Shown one piece after another: positions 44,730-54,284 of a DNA stretch of 57,238 bases. Source of the stretch: Weissella fangxianensis (GTDB taxonomy: Bacteria > Bacillota > Bacilli > Lactobacillales > Lactobacillaceae); the NCBI RefSeq assembly GCF_024718545.1, contig NZ_JAMXDB010000010.1, forward strand, positions 1 to 57,238, in the 5' to 3' direction. A program made the translations under genes and the position numbers. The notes below the pieces were generated by a model. It worked only from the letters and a program-made list of their open reading frames with translations, searched no databases and was not told where the DNA came from. Each line of letters opens with the position of its first letter. Position 1 is the first letter of the stretch.

Positions 44730-46799
44730 TCATATTTTAATTATCTGATCAACATATTTCGCTACCTCTAAACGATGGGTGATGATAATAACCGTTTTCT
44801 TAGTTAAATTACAAATGTTTTTTATAATTTGTTCTTCTGAAATAAAATCCAAACTACTAGTCACTTCATCTAATATTAAAACTTCAGCATCTGTTAATAA
44901 TGCCCTGGCCAAACAAAGGCGCTGCTTTTGGCCACCAGATAATTTTGATCCATGTTCACCTATAACCGTATCTAATCCCAAAGGCAATTGATTGATAACC
45001 TCATCTAATCCAACCAATTCACATACTGTCTTGATCTTGTCATCGCTAATTTTTCTTGAACAGTCCATCAAAAGGTTTTCAAATATCGTTGTATTAAATA
45101 TATATGGTATCTGAGGTACATATAACACATGTTTTCGCCATTCTACTGGATTCAAATTTTTTATATCTTGTTCACCAACAATAATTCGACCATTATGACA
45201 TGTTAAGAAACCCGCCAATAACTTTGCAAAAGTCGACTTTCCACAACCACTTTGCCCCTGCAATAAAACTTTTTGTTGTCGTAGAATTGAACAAGAAATG
45301 TTCGCAAGAACTACTTTCCCATCCCCATAACCAAAGTAAACATTTTCCACTTTAATATCTGCATCAGTATTTTTATGATGTAAACTGTCCCCTTTTAATT
45401 TCTCTTGCGGTACAGATAAAACTTCATTTAGACGATTAAGAGCAACCTTAGCAGATTGTATTTTAGATTGTAATCCGACAATGTCCTGTAACGGATTCAT
45501 AAAATAGCACAACAATGTATTAAATGCCACTAATTCACCTAGACTAATACGTTGTGCGAATACTTCATGGGCACCGATCATCAACACCATAATTTCTAAA
45601 ATATGATCAACTAATTCTTTTAATGTCTTTTGAATTTGATCCATTTTCATAAATTTTTGCGTTGAGTTTAATAGCTTTTCTAGCTTAATATTACTTTTGT
45701 GCAAAACTACATCCGTCCAATTCATCGACTTAATAAGTTCCATACATGAAAAGTCACTAATCAGTTCAGAAGTAACTGTTTCACTTGCTGCCATCACATT
45801 TTTATTTTGCCTTTCAAAAGGTCTTACAAACATAATAATAATCATCACGTATATCGGTATACTAATTACAGAAACACCAAAAAGATGTATATTTTGCAAT
45901 GCTAAAATTATCCCAAGAGCAAAGAAAATGCTTGACTGCATTATACCGACAACGTAACAAGATGATATTGCTGTAACGATTTTCTCGGTATCTTGGAATC
46001 TAGAAATAATATCACCGTTAGTTTTATTAATAAAAAAGTTTATTGGCAAATGAAAAACATGTTTTATATACATCATTATGATGTTCTTTGAAATATTACG
46101 TTCTAACTTTAGAATTAGGCTCTGATTCAGGTACATTGATATACTTGAACATACATGACCAATAATTAACCCAATTGAGATAATAGTCATCTCAGTAATT
46201 AATTTTTTAGGAATAAAAGAATCAATAAGATTCTGAAAAAAGTAAGCACTAATCAATTCTAAAAAAGTAATAAATACAACTGATAAAAAAATAGGCACTA
46301 ATAGATGCTTTTTTTCAACAATTAATTTCTGAAATTGCCATAATGATAGCGGCTTTTCTACAATACGATGGTAATCTTTTGCTTTTTCAAAAAGTATGGC
46401 TACACCAGTCCACTCTGCTAATAAATCTTTTTTTAACATATGTACTATACCAATATCTTCATCCGGATCAGCGATAGTTACCTTATCATTCTTAACATCT
46501 AAAACAACGTAGTAGTGTAATAACTCTTGATTTTTCTGAACATGTACGATAAAAGGATAAGAAATTTCTCTGTCTTGAAAAAGATGTTTCGATGCTTGTA
46601 TTGCTTTTGCAGAAATTTTTAACTTGCTAGATGCCCTTATAATCCCCCAAATAGTCGTTCCCTCAAGCGATGTTTGCGTTAATTTTCTTAATTTAAACAA
46701 TGGTATCGTACTACCATAATATTTAAATATCATCGCTAGAGCAGCTACACCACAATCTGATTCATCAATCTGTGCAACATAATATCTACCCCATTTCAA
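44730..46799 (-). CDS. Bacteriocin ABC exporter with C39 peptidase domain
   Basis: Processing and export protein of about 689 residues. The N-terminal C39 protease has the catalytic Cys in YVAQIDESDCGVAALAMIFKYYG, His in LLHYYVVLD and Asp in IADPDED; it removes double-glycine leaders. Six membrane helices follow (residues about 165-435). The ATPase has Walker A LQGQSGCGKSTFA, signature LSGGQKQRLCLARALL and Walker B VLILDEV. The start is set at the TTG 46799, 9 nt after GGAGG; the in-frame region upstream is noncoding. The base composition is AT-richer than its neighbours, which suggests transfer. No accessory (LcnD-like) gene was found beside it. Confidence 0.88.
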   Translation of the reverse strand: MKWGRYYVAQIDESDCGVAALAMIFKYYGSTIPLFKLRKLTQTSLEGTTIWGIIRASSKLKISAKAIQASKHLFQDREISYPFIVHVQKNQELLHYYVVLDVKNDKVTIADPDEDIGIVHMLKKDLLAEWTGVAILFEKAKDYHRIVEKPLSLWQFQKLIVEKKHLLVPIFLSVVFITFLELISAYFFQNLIDSFIPKKLITEMTIISIGLIIGHVCSSISMYLNQSLILKLERNISKNIIMMYIKHVFHLPINFFINKTNGDIISRFQDTEKIVTAISSCYVVGIMQSSIFFALGIILALQNIHLFGVSVISIPIYVMIIIMFVRPFERQNKNVMAASETVTSELISDFSCMELIKSMNWTDVVLHKSNIKLEKLLNSTQKFMKMDQIQKTLKELVDHILEIMVLMIGAHEVFAQRISLGELVAFNTLLCYFMNPLQDIVGLQSKIQSAKVALNRLNEVLSVPQEKLKGDSLHHKNTDADIKVENVYFGYGDGKVVLANISCSILRQQKVLLQGQSGCGKSTFAKLLAGFLTCHNGRIIVGEQDIKNLNPVEWRKHVLYVPQIPYIFNTTIFENLLMDCSRKISDDKIKTVCELVGLDEVINQLPLGLDTVIGEHGSKLSGGQKQRLCLARALLTDAEVLILDEVTSSLDFISEEQIIKNICNLTKKTVIIITHRLEVAKYVDQIIKI

Positions 46800-46895
46800 A
46801 TTAAACAACCTCCTTCCCACATATATACATCCTAAAGCCCTTTTATTACCCCTATTAAAAATAATTTTAACCGTCCACTTTTTATTATTTAACGT

Positions 46896-46934
46896 TAAAA
46901 AAGCAGATGACTCTTTAAAAGAATCATCTGCTTT
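46896..46934 (-). terminator. Terminator after the small membrane protein gene
   Basis: AAAGCAGATGA (46900-46910) pairs with TCATCTGCTTT (46924-46934); the A-tract on the left is a U-tract on the minus strand. Confidence 0.8.
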
Positions 46935-46943
46935 ACTATAAAA

Positions 46944-46959
46944 TGTTCCATGTGAAACA
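46944..46959. promoter_or_regulatory. Degenerate parS-like site
   Basis: TGTTCCATGTGAAACA differs from the parS consensus at two positions, one in the central CACGTG. It lies immediately after the stop of the gene at 46960, about 40 kb from the parA/parB locus. It could be a second ParB-binding site. Confidence 0.5.
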
Positions 46960-47175
46960 TTATTTATTTTCTTCAGGTTTGTTATCTTTAACATAGTTCC
47001 AAAAACTACCAACTGCCGATATTAGATCAAATCCCGGTAAGATAATAATATAGACCCATACCGAAAATGAATCCGTGGGTTTAAAAATTAAATACCACAA
47101 TATATCAATCATTAGCTGTACAAACAGTTGTCGTGGTGTTGCTCGAAAAAATGTTTTTCCAAAAGCACCTATCAT
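46960..47175 (-). CDS. Small hypothetical membrane protein
   Basis: A 71-residue protein I do not recognise. It has a basic N-terminus (MIGAFGKTFFRATPRQ) and two hydrophobic stretches, LFVQLMIDILWYLIF and VWVYIIILPGFDLISAVGSF, then a charged tail. GAGG lies 8 nt before ATG 47175. It follows the esterase gene by 14 bp, so it is likely co-transcribed with that gene. Any tie to the nearby bacteriocin exporter is speculative. Confidence 0.6.
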   Translation of the reverse strand: MIGAFGKTFFRATPRQLFVQLMIDILWYLIFKPTDSFSVWVYIIILPGFDLISAVGSFWNYVKDNKPEENK

Positions 47176-47189
47176 TATATAACCTCAAT

Positions 47190-48083
47190 TTACAGCCATT
47201 TCTTTAAAAAATTAGCCTTTATTTCTGTGTTTTCGGGTGTCATATAAGCATCCGGTCCGTGACCTGTGCCATCCACGATATGGATTTCTGCTCGGTCATC
47301 ACTGACCACTTCACGGGCAGCTGCTATCATATTCACCGTCTGTTGGTATGGTACAACAAAGTCAGCGGTTCCTGCAAATGCCAATATTGGTGGCATTACG
47401 GTACTGAAATATGTTGCTGGATTATATTCCTTCACTTTATCTGGCACATCTTTGGGAGCTCGTTGCTTAAACATCTGCCCTTCAAAGGATTCTGCTGTTC
47501 CAGTCTCCGGATACTTAGGTGTAACGCCACTTTCCTCAAATTGCTCTGAAAACTTATCAAATTCGTATGGACCATACAAAGAGATAATTGCATTTACCTT
47601 TTCAGATTCACTAGCAGCTTCCCCAAAATCATGATTGAACATAGTATTGGCTGATGCTGTAACACCTGTCAATAATGCTAAATGAGCCCCTGAAGACTCT
47701 CCCATTAGGGCAACATGATCCATATCTAGTTGATACTCGTCAGCGTGAGCACGCAAAAAACGAATAGCAGCTTTGATTTCATAAATCTGCGTTGGAAAAT
47801 CTGCATCTTGAATTAAAGTGTATGACACACTAGCAACAGCATATCCTCTATCCAAAAGTCTTAGCGCTGGTTCAAGCTTGTGTGAACTCTTATCACCAAA
47901 AACTAGTCCACCACCAAAGACATCCACAATTACCGGAAAAGGTCCTTGGCCCTCATTTGGTAAGTAAATGTCTAAATCATGACGAGCACCCGCCATGTAA
48001 GGCACATCTTGCCATTGTTTTTCAATATAATCTGTTTTTGCGACCGTCCGTTTATAATCACGATCAATAAATCTCTCTGCCAT
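47190..48083 (-). CDS. Alpha/beta hydrolase, esterase of the BD-FAE/HSL-like type
   Basis: Cytosolic carboxylesterase-like protein of 297 residues. DIYLPNEGQGPFPVIVDVFGGGLVFGDKSSH contains an FGGG in place of the usual oxyanion HGGG. The nucleophile Ser is in VALMGESSGAHLALLTG, the acid Asp in AFAGTADFVVPYQQTV and the His in IVDGTGHGPDAYM. Start ATG 48083 has AGGGGG. Likely substrates are short-chain esters; none can be named. It heads a short operon with the 71-residue membrane protein. Confidence 0.85.
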   Translation of the reverse strand: MAERFIDRDYKRTVAKTDYIEKQWQDVPYMAGARHDLDIYLPNEGQGPFPVIVDVFGGGLVFGDKSSHKLEPALRLLDRGYAVASVSYTLIQDADFPTQIYEIKAAIRFLRAHADEYQLDMDHVALMGESSGAHLALLTGVTASANTMFNHDFGEAASESEKVNAIISLYGPYEFDKFSEQFEESGVTPKYPETGTAESFEGQMFKQRAPKDVPDKVKEYNPATYFSTVMPPILAFAGTADFVVPYQQTVNMIAAAREVVSDDRAEIHIVDGTGHGPDAYMTPENTEIKANFLKKWL

Positions 48084-48109
48084 ATTAACCCCCTAAAATC
48101 TCTCTTAAA

Positions 48110-48144
48110 TAAAAAAGGATAATTGCCTACACAACTATCCTTTC
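48110..48144 (-). terminator. Terminator after the AAT permease
   Basis: AAAGGATA and TATCCTTT (about 48115-48122 with 48136-48143) form a stem with an A-tract on its left side, a U-tract on the minus strand. Confidence 0.68.
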
Positions 48145-48152
48145 ATCATACA

Positions 48153-49502
48153 CTATTTTTTACTCTTTATTCGCAAACTTATAATAATCATTATCACGAA
48201 CCAAGCGATTGCCAAAACAGTTGTTGGCATGGTATCCGGCGTAAATAACAAAATTAAGAAAATACCAATCAAAAATGCGATAGTTAGATAATTCGTAACT
48301 GGTGCACCAGGCATTTTAAACAATTGTTTGCCATTTTTGAAGTCCGGTGATTTACGATACTTCACATGAGCATATACTAAGACAGCATACATAACAACAA
48401 AGGCTGCCGATGCAACTGACGTCACTAAATCAAAGGCATTAGCTGGGAAGAAGAAATTCAACACAACTGCTAATGCAATGAGTGCTGTTGAAATGTTAAT
48501 CGCATTAAATGGGATATAACGCCTATTTAATTGACCTGCATATCCTTTACCTTCTGATAATGAAAATAACATACGCCCAGTTGTAAAGATGGCACTGTTT
48601 AATGACGATGCTGCTGCAGTCAAAACAACAAAATTAATAATTCCTGCTGCCCCTGTCACACCAATACCTGCAAACACTTGTACGAATGGTGATTCACCGG
48701 CACTATAATTCGTCCATGGTTGAATACACATAATAGCTATCAATGCACCGACATAGAAAATTAAGATTCGCATAATGATCGAATTAATTGCCTTCGGAAT
48801 ATTCTTATAAGGGTCTTGTGCTTCTGCAGCAGTCATACCAACAAATTCAATTCCTAAGAAAGCAAAAAATACCATTTGAAATGCCGATAACAAGTGACGA
48901 CCACCATGGGCAACAAAACCATGTTGCCATAAATTACTAATAGACGTGACCCCTGAGGAAGTCTTTGTATGTAAGACCATCATAATCACACCAGTAGCAA
49001 TCATCGCCAATATGGCAATAATCTTGATCATCGAGAACCAAAACTCTGTTTCACCAAAAGCAGCAACAGCAATGATATTAATACCATATAAGACGGCTAG
49101 GAATCCTAATTCCCATATCCAGATGGGTACATTAGGAAACCAGAAGTTCATATAATTTCCAACAGCCGTTAATTCTGCCATGGCAATGGTGATCCAGCCA
49201 ATCCAGTAAGTCCAGCCAATAACGAACCCTGCTTTAGGCCCAACATATTTTTCAATAAATCCGACAAAGGTCGCTCGATTAGGGTCAGTTAGTAACAACT
49301 CACCCAGCGCGCGCATCATCCAAAACATAAAAAGCCCAACAATAATGTAGACCAGTAAAATGGCAGGTCCTGCCGCACTGATGGATCGACCTGCTCCCAG
49401 GAACAGTCCAGTACCAATCGTTCCTCCCAAGGCAATCATCTCAACATGACGGCCAGTCAACCCTCTTTCCAGTTTCTGAGGGGAACCTTTTTGTTGTGAC
49501 AT
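48153..49502 (-). CDS. AAT-family amino acid permease
   Basis: Membrane transporter of 449 residues with 12 transmembrane segments. The TM1 motif is HVEMIALGGTIGTGLFLGAGRSISAAGPAIL, followed by MMRALGELLLTDPNRATFVGF and GMTAAEAQDPYKNIPKAINSIIMRILIFY. These place it with the proton-coupled permeases for neutral, aromatic or proline-type amino acids. Start ATG 49502 is used because AGGAAG is 7 nt upstream; the GTG at 49508 lies too near it. Unlike other permeases in the window it shows no attenuator upstream. Confidence 0.87.
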   Translation of the reverse strand: MSQQKGSPQKLERGLTGRHVEMIALGGTIGTGLFLGAGRSISAAGPAILLVYIIVGLFMFWMMRALGELLLTDPNRATFVGFIEKYVGPKAGFVIGWTYWIGWITIAMAELTAVGNYMNFWFPNVPIWIWELGFLAVLYGINIIAVAAFGETEFWFSMIKIIAILAMIATGVIMMVLHTKTSSGVTSISNLWQHGFVAHGGRHLLSAFQMVFFAFLGIEFVGMTAAEAQDPYKNIPKAINSIIMRILIFYVGALIAIMCIQPWTNYSAGESPFVQVFAGIGVTGAAGIINFVVLTAAASSLNSAIFTTGRMLFSLSEGKGYAGQLNRRYIPFNAINISTALIALAVVLNFFFPANAFDLVTSVASAAFVVMYAVLVYAHVKYRKSPDFKNGKQLFKMPGAPVTNYLTIAFLIGIFLILLFTPDTMPTTVLAIAWFVIMIIISLRIKSKK

Positions 49503-49652
49503 CTTCACACTTCCTTTTTTATTAAATACTTCATACTACTTTGCTGAATCTCTTGCGAACATATTAACTAGTATATAAGAATTTTCAAATTTTTCAAAAC
49601 TAGAATTAAATTTATCTTTCATTTTTTCTAAAAAATAAGCAGCCTCAAAAGC

Positions 49653-49701
49653 TTTAAGCGCCTAAATTAACCAAAAATAATGGACAATTTAGGCGCTTAA
49701 A
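49653..49701. terminator. 16-bp perfect hairpin, terminator-like
   Basis: TTTAAGCGCCTAAATT (49653-49668) is exactly complementary to 49686-49701. It lies after the degraded frame ending at 49707. The T-tract is weak, so termination is probable but not certain. Confidence 0.6.
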
Positions 49702-49706
49702 CGTCT

Positions 49707-50110
49707 TTAATAATTGGGACCTGGAAAGTCTTCTGGTATTTGTGCGTGTAATCTCTTTAGCAAGCGACGTAAAATACCTTTTTCTAGCATCGCTGCCCAC
49801 ATACCTTCTAATCGAACCTCACCATGAATAACTACTGATGTCACAGCACGTAACTCACGAAAATCATGGCTCGTTCATGCGATCATCTCAACATTTTCTT
49901 CTAATAACTGATCATGGTCTTTTTGATGTAATGTCCGATCAAAATTTTGATCATAAAAATCAGACCATTCAAAAGCCTGCGCTAAAGCTATCATCCGGCT
50001 ATCGTAACTTGGATGAGTTGTCATATGGTCACCTGCTATCCAAGGCACGGGTACTCCCTCAGCTTCAGCTAAATATTTATCCCATTTTTCAAAATCAAAC
50101 GGATGCTGTC
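49707..50110 (-). pseudogene. Degraded gene fragment, possibly M48 metallopeptidase C-terminus
   Basis: One frame reads FDFEKWDKYLAEAEG, then GDHMTTHPSYDSRMIALAQAF, to a TGA at 49877-49875. In the same frame it continues HDFRELRAVTSVVIHGEV and ends IPEDFPGPNY at TAA 49707. The THPSYDSRMIAL block recalls the C-terminal THPxxxxRI motif of M48 peptidases, but the zinc HExxH part is missing. The fragment begins inside the end of gshA. It looks like debris left by a deletion. Alternative identity is open. Confidence 0.5.
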
Positions 50111-51468
50111 TTCTCACAATCAAAATCCAATACACGTATGCCAGTGACGATGCCATCATGAACAACCTGCGCAAGATCGCCCTCACCGAAGTAAGCTCTA
50201 AATAATTCTTTTTTATGTGTTTTAAAATAATCTGTCCGTTCATTACCAAGCTTTGTTGCCCATGTTTGCATGTCAGTCACACTAGGCGCTTCTGCAATCA
50301 TCTTGGCAGCTGGTGTTTTAGTTGGTGTTAACACACGATCCGTAATTAATGACAGGCCATCATTAAACCTCATACCAAAATGATCAGCTAATTGCGAAAT
50401 GTCTTGCATAATTGCTAATGCATCTTTTTTATTAACTAAGTTTTCTGTCGGTTGCTGTAGTGAAACATCATTTGCTAAATTCTCATTACTTTGAAGGCTG
50501 TCTTCAGTTAATTCATCGTCACTAATCAGGAAATAAATTAATAATAAATGGATCAAGTTTAAATCATTTTCAGAAACACCAGCAATATCGAATGGATTCG
50601 TATCCAAAATGCGGATTTCTAAGTAGTCGATTTCGTCATCACCATCTGTTTTACGCTTAAATCGGACGGGGCCATATATTTCATGTTCCGAGAACAATTT
50701 ACCTTGTGATATCAGTTGTTCGATTCGTCGCTGATGATCAACATAATCGCTATCATAAGCTACCTTTTCCCCTTGATCATTAACAAAACCATACTCACTT
50801 GTCCGTAATGAACGGACTGGCTTGGTGAATTGTGGCGTTCTTGAGTCGGAATCATTTAAATTGAATGGCGCTGCACCAAATAAATAATTAAAGAACCAAC
50901 TATGAGCAACAATTTGACGCGCAATGTGAAAATAAACGTCGTTTTTAAATTCTTTAAAATCAGTTCGATCACTGGCTTCAAATAAGTGCTGCAATAAGCC
51001 ATCTGACAATGAATAATTAAGGTGTACACCTGTCATAATTTCATGCGTAGACCCATATTTATGCAATAACCAATCACGATAGTCTTGAACCCAAGTTCTC
51101 TCAAAAGTTTCATCCAACCATTGGAGATCGTCTTTCTTTAATTGAGGTGGCATACTCAATGGCCAGACCGACTCATCATCTGCCATATAGCTCCGTAAAA
51201 TCCACTGTAATTGTAGTAAACGATCACGGGCTTCCTCAAATGAACCCACAGCCTCTGTCACCAGCTCAGCCTGTGTCTCACTATAGTCAGTTTGTAGATA
51301 AGGATGAATTTGTCTCGAACCTAATTTTATTGAATGATTGACACGACTTAGCCGACCTTTTCTTGTTACCCGATGAGTCTCAAGTTCAATGCCAAATTTA
51401 CCATCAATAAGTTCTGCATATAAATTATACTTATCGACTAGTTCTCCTAATTTTAAATTAGCTACCAT
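50095..51468 (-). CDS. gshA: Glutamate--cysteine ligase (gamma-glutamylcysteine synthetase)
   Basis: Enzyme of 457 residues joining glutamate and cysteine, the first step of glutathione synthesis. The family features are FGIELETHRVTRKGRLS near residue 25, DYSETQAELVTEAVGSFEEA, MTGVHLNYSLSD and YLEIRILDTNPFD. It lacks the ATP-grasp GshB half seen in bifunctional GshAB proteins, so gamma-glutamylcysteine may be the final product unless gshB lies elsewhere. Its stop abuts a degraded fragment, so the last 10 residues might be altered. GAGGCATCAC precedes ATG 51468. Confidence 0.87.
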   Translation of the reverse strand: MVANLKLGELVDKYNLYAELIDGKFGIELETHRVTRKGRLSRVNHSIKLGSRQIHPYLQTDYSETQAELVTEAVGSFEEARDRLLQLQWILRSYMADDESVWPLSMPPQLKKDDLQWLDETFERTWVQDYRDWLLHKYGSTHEIMTGVHLNYSLSDGLLQHLFEASDRTDFKEFKNDVYFHIARQIVAHSWFFNYLFGAAPFNLNDSDSRTPQFTKPVRSLRTSEYGFVNDQGEKVAYDSDYVDHQRRIEQLISQGKLFSEHEIYGPVRFKRKTDGDDEIDYLEIRILDTNPFDIAGVSENDLNLIHLLLIYFLISDDELTEDSLQSNENLANDVSLQQPTENLVNKKDALAIMQDISQLADHFGMRFNDGLSLITDRVLTPTKTPAAKMIAEAPSVTDMQTWATKLGNERTDYFKTHKKELFRAYFGEGDLAQVVHDGIVTGIRVLDFDCEKTASV

Positions 51469-51502
51469 ACGTGATGCCTCTCAATTATCTGTCCTCAAAT
51501 AG

Positions 51503-51541
51503 GAAAAGCTCTGTTCATGGTAAACTACCATACACCAGAGC
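51503..51541 (-). terminator. Terminator after the AI-2E family gene
   Basis: GCTCTG (51508-51513) pairs with CAGAGC (51536-51541), with an inner ATGGTA/TACCAT pair and an A-tract on the left. Confidence 0.72.
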
Positions 51542-51574
51542 CATACCTTATTATTTTTTAAAGAATATTATTAA

Positions 51575-52723
51575 TTAAATTGTCTCTTCATCTATTATAG
51601 TCTTTTCTGTATCTACTTCAGGCATCTGCTGTACCTGCCAAAGCTGCCAAGTATAAACAATCACCGTCCGAATAACCGCATAAAATGGCACTGCTAAAAT
51701 CATGCCTGCAATGCCGGCTATATTACCAGCAGCTAATAACAAAACAATAATAGTCAGTGGATGAACATGCAAAGATGCCCCCATGACACGTGGATAAATT
51801 AAATTACTGTCAACCTGTTGCACAATCAACACAACAACGATGACCCAGATTGCTTGCCAGAATGAATCTGTTAGAGCAACAAACAATGCCGGAACCAAAC
51901 CAATATAGGGACCAACATATGGAATCATATTGGTTATACCAGCAAAGACGCCTAACAACAAAGCATATTTTTGACCGATCATAAAGTAACCAACAGCTGT
52001 AAATACACCAACAAAAATCATCTCTAAGACTTGACCACTAATGTATTGCGCAAGTGTTTGATTTAATCGCCCTAATATGTCAGAAATCCTTGCTTGTTGT
52101 TTACTTGGAAAGACTTTCTGAATAAAGGGTGCCAGTTTATGACCATCATTTAACATGTAAATTGTCATTACTGGCACGGTAATCGCTGTCACCGTGAAAC
52201 CAGTTAACTTGGCAATCACCGCGCTTAAACTAGTTGCCATACCTGATACGACGGTTTTCCCAATATTCTGCACTTCTTGTTGTAGCTTATCAAGATTAAA
52301 ATCAATACCATACTCTTTAGAGAAATTAATTTGACTAATCTGGTTAGCCCAATGTTGAATTGTATCTACTAATATCGGAATATTCTTTACCAAACTAGCG
52401 ATTTGATCAACTAAGGCAGGTAATAATGTTAGTAACAAGGCTACCAAAATACTTAATAATAGCAACATAACAATGGTAATAGCCCAGCCACGGCTAACAT
52501 GCCTCGTCTTACTTAATGGCACCTTTTGCAGCGCCCCAACCACCGGATTTAAGATGTAATATAAAAATCCTGAAATAATTAATGGGACAAAAACAGCACC
52601 AATAAATTGACCAATTGGTTCTAGAATAAAGCGTAATTGTGCAACGATCAAAACTAATAGCGCAACGGCTAATAATTCAATTGTCCAAAATAATGTTTTC
52701 GATCGTTTGACGTGTTCTAACAC
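51575..52723 (-). CDS. AI-2E family transporter-like membrane protein
   Basis: Membrane protein of 382 residues, family PF01594. Hydrophobic pairs near residues 12-30 and 35-60, a soluble middle domain with coiled coil (SLVKNIPILVDTIQHWANQISQINF), then five C-terminal segments. VFAGITNMIPYVGPYIGLVPALFVAL is the family's conserved GxxxxIPYxGP block. Members are named after TqsA, an AI-2 exporter, but Firmicute members also act as Na+/H+ antiporters. The start is GTG 52723 with GAGGG upstream. Confidence 0.87.
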   Translation of the reverse strand: MLEHVKRSKTLFWTIELLAVALLVLIVAQLRFILEPIGQFIGAVFVPLIISGFLYYILNPVVGALQKVPLSKTRHVSRGWAITIVMLLLLSILVALLLTLLPALVDQIASLVKNIPILVDTIQHWANQISQINFSKEYGIDFNLDKLQQEVQNIGKTVVSGMATSLSAVIAKLTGFTVTAITVPVMTIYMLNDGHKLAPFIQKVFPSKQQARISDILGRLNQTLAQYISGQVLEMIFVGVFTAVGYFMIGQKYALLLGVFAGITNMIPYVGPYIGLVPALFVALTDSFWQAIWVIVVVLIVQQVDSNLIYPRVMGASLHVHPLTIIVLLLAAGNIAGIAGMILAVPFYAVIRTVIVYTWQLWQVQQMPEVDTEKTIIDEETI

Positions 52724-52933
52724 TTCAGACCCTCACTTTCATTTTTTTCTAATTATAACAGATATTAGGCAATCATAAATTTCCCGTCATTATTTAAATA
52801 AATATGTTTTTATTTGTGAATTTTGTAACTATATAATTCAGTTTAACTTAATAATCGAAAAAGTTTTACACACTTTATCCACAAGGCACATCATCAAGCC
52901 ATTACTGCTTGCAAAGAGTAACTTCATTGACCA

Positions 52934-52976
52934 TAAAAAAAGCATTCTGACGAATTACTTTATCGTCAAAATGCAT
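52934..52976 (-). terminator. Terminator after menA
   Basis: GCATTCTGACGA (52942-52953) pairs with TCGTCAAAATGC (52962-52973), one mismatch, with a seven-A tract on the left that is a U-tract in the minus transcript. Confidence 0.8.
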
Positions 52977-52981
52977 TACTA

Positions 52982-53878
52982 CTAATTAAAAATTAAAGCC
53001 AGAATCAAACCAATTGCTAACGTTACTGAAATGACTACAGCATTTTTAATAGCATATGGAAAATTAGGTTTGATTGGATTTGCTTGAAATGCTTTAACAT
53101 TTTTCATCACAATTGGGAACGATACTAAGGCAACCAATGATAGCCAAGGCAAAATTCCGGCAATCACTGCAATAATCAGCATCACATAGCCGGCAATGTA
53201 AACCCAACCAAACGCTTTAACTGCACGATTCTTACCTAAGTACCAAGCTAATGTGTGCCGTCCTTCTGCAACGTCTTCATCGTAATCACCGATATTATTG
53301 GCAAACATGATATCGCCAATTGCAAACCAGGCAATCGCTGAAGCAATAATAGCCTTAAAGACGAGTTCACCGTTGAAAGTTGGCGCAATATTTACATAAG
53401 TTGCACTCAAAAAGATGAGATATCCCATCGTTAGCCCTGACGCTAATTCACCGAATGGCGTGCGTGACAAAGGCAACGGGGTACCAGCATACCAATAAAC
53501 AACCCAAAATCCAATTAATCCCATGATTAACAAGGGCCAACCTGTTTGTGTCGCTAACCATAATCCACCAACCGCAGCAATCAATGCCAACACCAGTAAG
53601 GTTATCCAACCTTGACGTTGTGAAATACCACCCTTACCAATGATGTTATTGACACCGTTCTTCCACTCCTCACTGGTTGCTGATTTAAAGTCTTGTATAT
53701 TATTCCAAACATTAGCAACCATTTGCAAAGCTAGGACAACAATCGCGAAAACTATTGCATATCCCGTATGAAATTCTTGATATGTGATTGCAGCATATAA
53801 ATTACCCAAAACCAATGGTAATGCACTAGCAACCAATGATTGAATTTCCACGAATTTCAACCATGTTTTAATACTCAT
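52982..53878 (-). CDS. menA: 1,4-Dihydroxy-2-naphthoate polyprenyltransferase MenA
   Basis: UbiA-family membrane enzyme of 298 residues with about eight or nine transmembrane segments. It attaches a polyprenyl chain to DHNA, giving demethylmenaquinone. The first Asp-rich site is VWNNIQDFKSATSEEWKNGVNN, the second is DIMFANNIGDYDEDVAEGRHTLAWYLG. Start ATG 53878 has GGAGG. It is 37 kb away from menE/menB/menI in this window and unlinked to a methyltransferase (menG) here. Confidence 0.88.
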   Translation of the reverse strand: MSIKTWLKFVEIQSLVASALPLVLGNLYAAITYQEFHTGYAIVFAIVVLALQMVANVWNNIQDFKSATSEEWKNGVNNIIGKGGISQRQGWITLLVLALIAAVGGLWLATQTGWPLLIMGLIGFWVVYWYAGTPLPLSRTPFGELASGLTMGYLIFLSATYVNIAPTFNGELVFKAIIASAIAWFAIGDIMFANNIGDYDEDVAEGRHTLAWYLGKNRAVKAFGWVYIAGYVMLIIAVIAGILPWLSLVALVSFPIVMKNVKAFQANPIKPNFPYAIKNAVVISVTLAIGLILALIFN

Positions 53879-53921
53879 CTACCATAACCTCCTAAAAACT
53901 CTCGACATCTCAGCTTACACG

Positions 53922-53960
53922 AAAAAAATCAGTCGCGCAATGCAACAACGTCGACTGATT
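53922..53960 (-). terminator. Terminator after acyP
   Basis: AATCAGTCG (53927-53935) pairs with CGACTGATT (53952-53960); seven As on the left are a U-tract on the minus strand. Confidence 0.78.
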
Positions 53961-53974
53961 ACCTACTTATGCAA

Positions 53975-54250
53975 TTATAATGCTCTAAAACGATGCAAAT
54001 GTTCATTTACTGGTATATCTTTACTATCAACTGAATCTATTCGGGCATATGGTGATGGCGACATACTAATCTTTGAAATAAAATCCGACATCGCATCACT
54101 TTCTGCTTGAGCCTCAATATGCACGGAACCATCGGATTCATTCCATACATTACCTTGGATGCCTAATTTATCAGCAATATTTTTTGTAGAGTATCGAAAG
54201 CCAACCCCTTGCACTCGGCCACGTACGATAATTTTCTTTGCAATTAACAT
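53975..54250 (-). CDS. acyP: Acylphosphatase
   Basis: Small cytosolic enzyme of 91 residues hydrolysing acyl phosphates. The phosphate-binding loop GRVQGVGFRYST with its Arg and the catalytic Asn in GNVWNESDGSVHIEAQ are intact. Start ATG 54250 has GGAGGA. It is a single-gene unit between menA and the binding-protein gene. Confidence 0.93.
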   Translation of the reverse strand: MLIAKKIIVRGRVQGVGFRYSTKNIADKLGIQGNVWNESDGSVHIEAQAESDAMSDFISKISMSPSPYARIDSVDSKDIPVNEHLHRFRAL

Positions 54251-54284
54251 TTATATTCCTCCAATAACAGAAAAATCAGAGTTT

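Noticed and set aside
46800-47012. N-terminal extension of the C39 exporter
   Set aside because: The extension covers a terminator, a parS-like site and the end of the 71-residue gene; the peptidase domain begins just after the GGAGG-TTG start.
49518-49550. Short frame MFARDSAK before the AAT permease as another leader
   Set aside because: No Shine-Dalgarno sequence, no amino acid bias and no terminator between it and the permease.
52875-52883. Perfect DnaA box TTATCCACA
   Set aside because: It is a single box without neighbouring boxes, AT-rich unwinding array or dnaA gene, so it is not called an origin.
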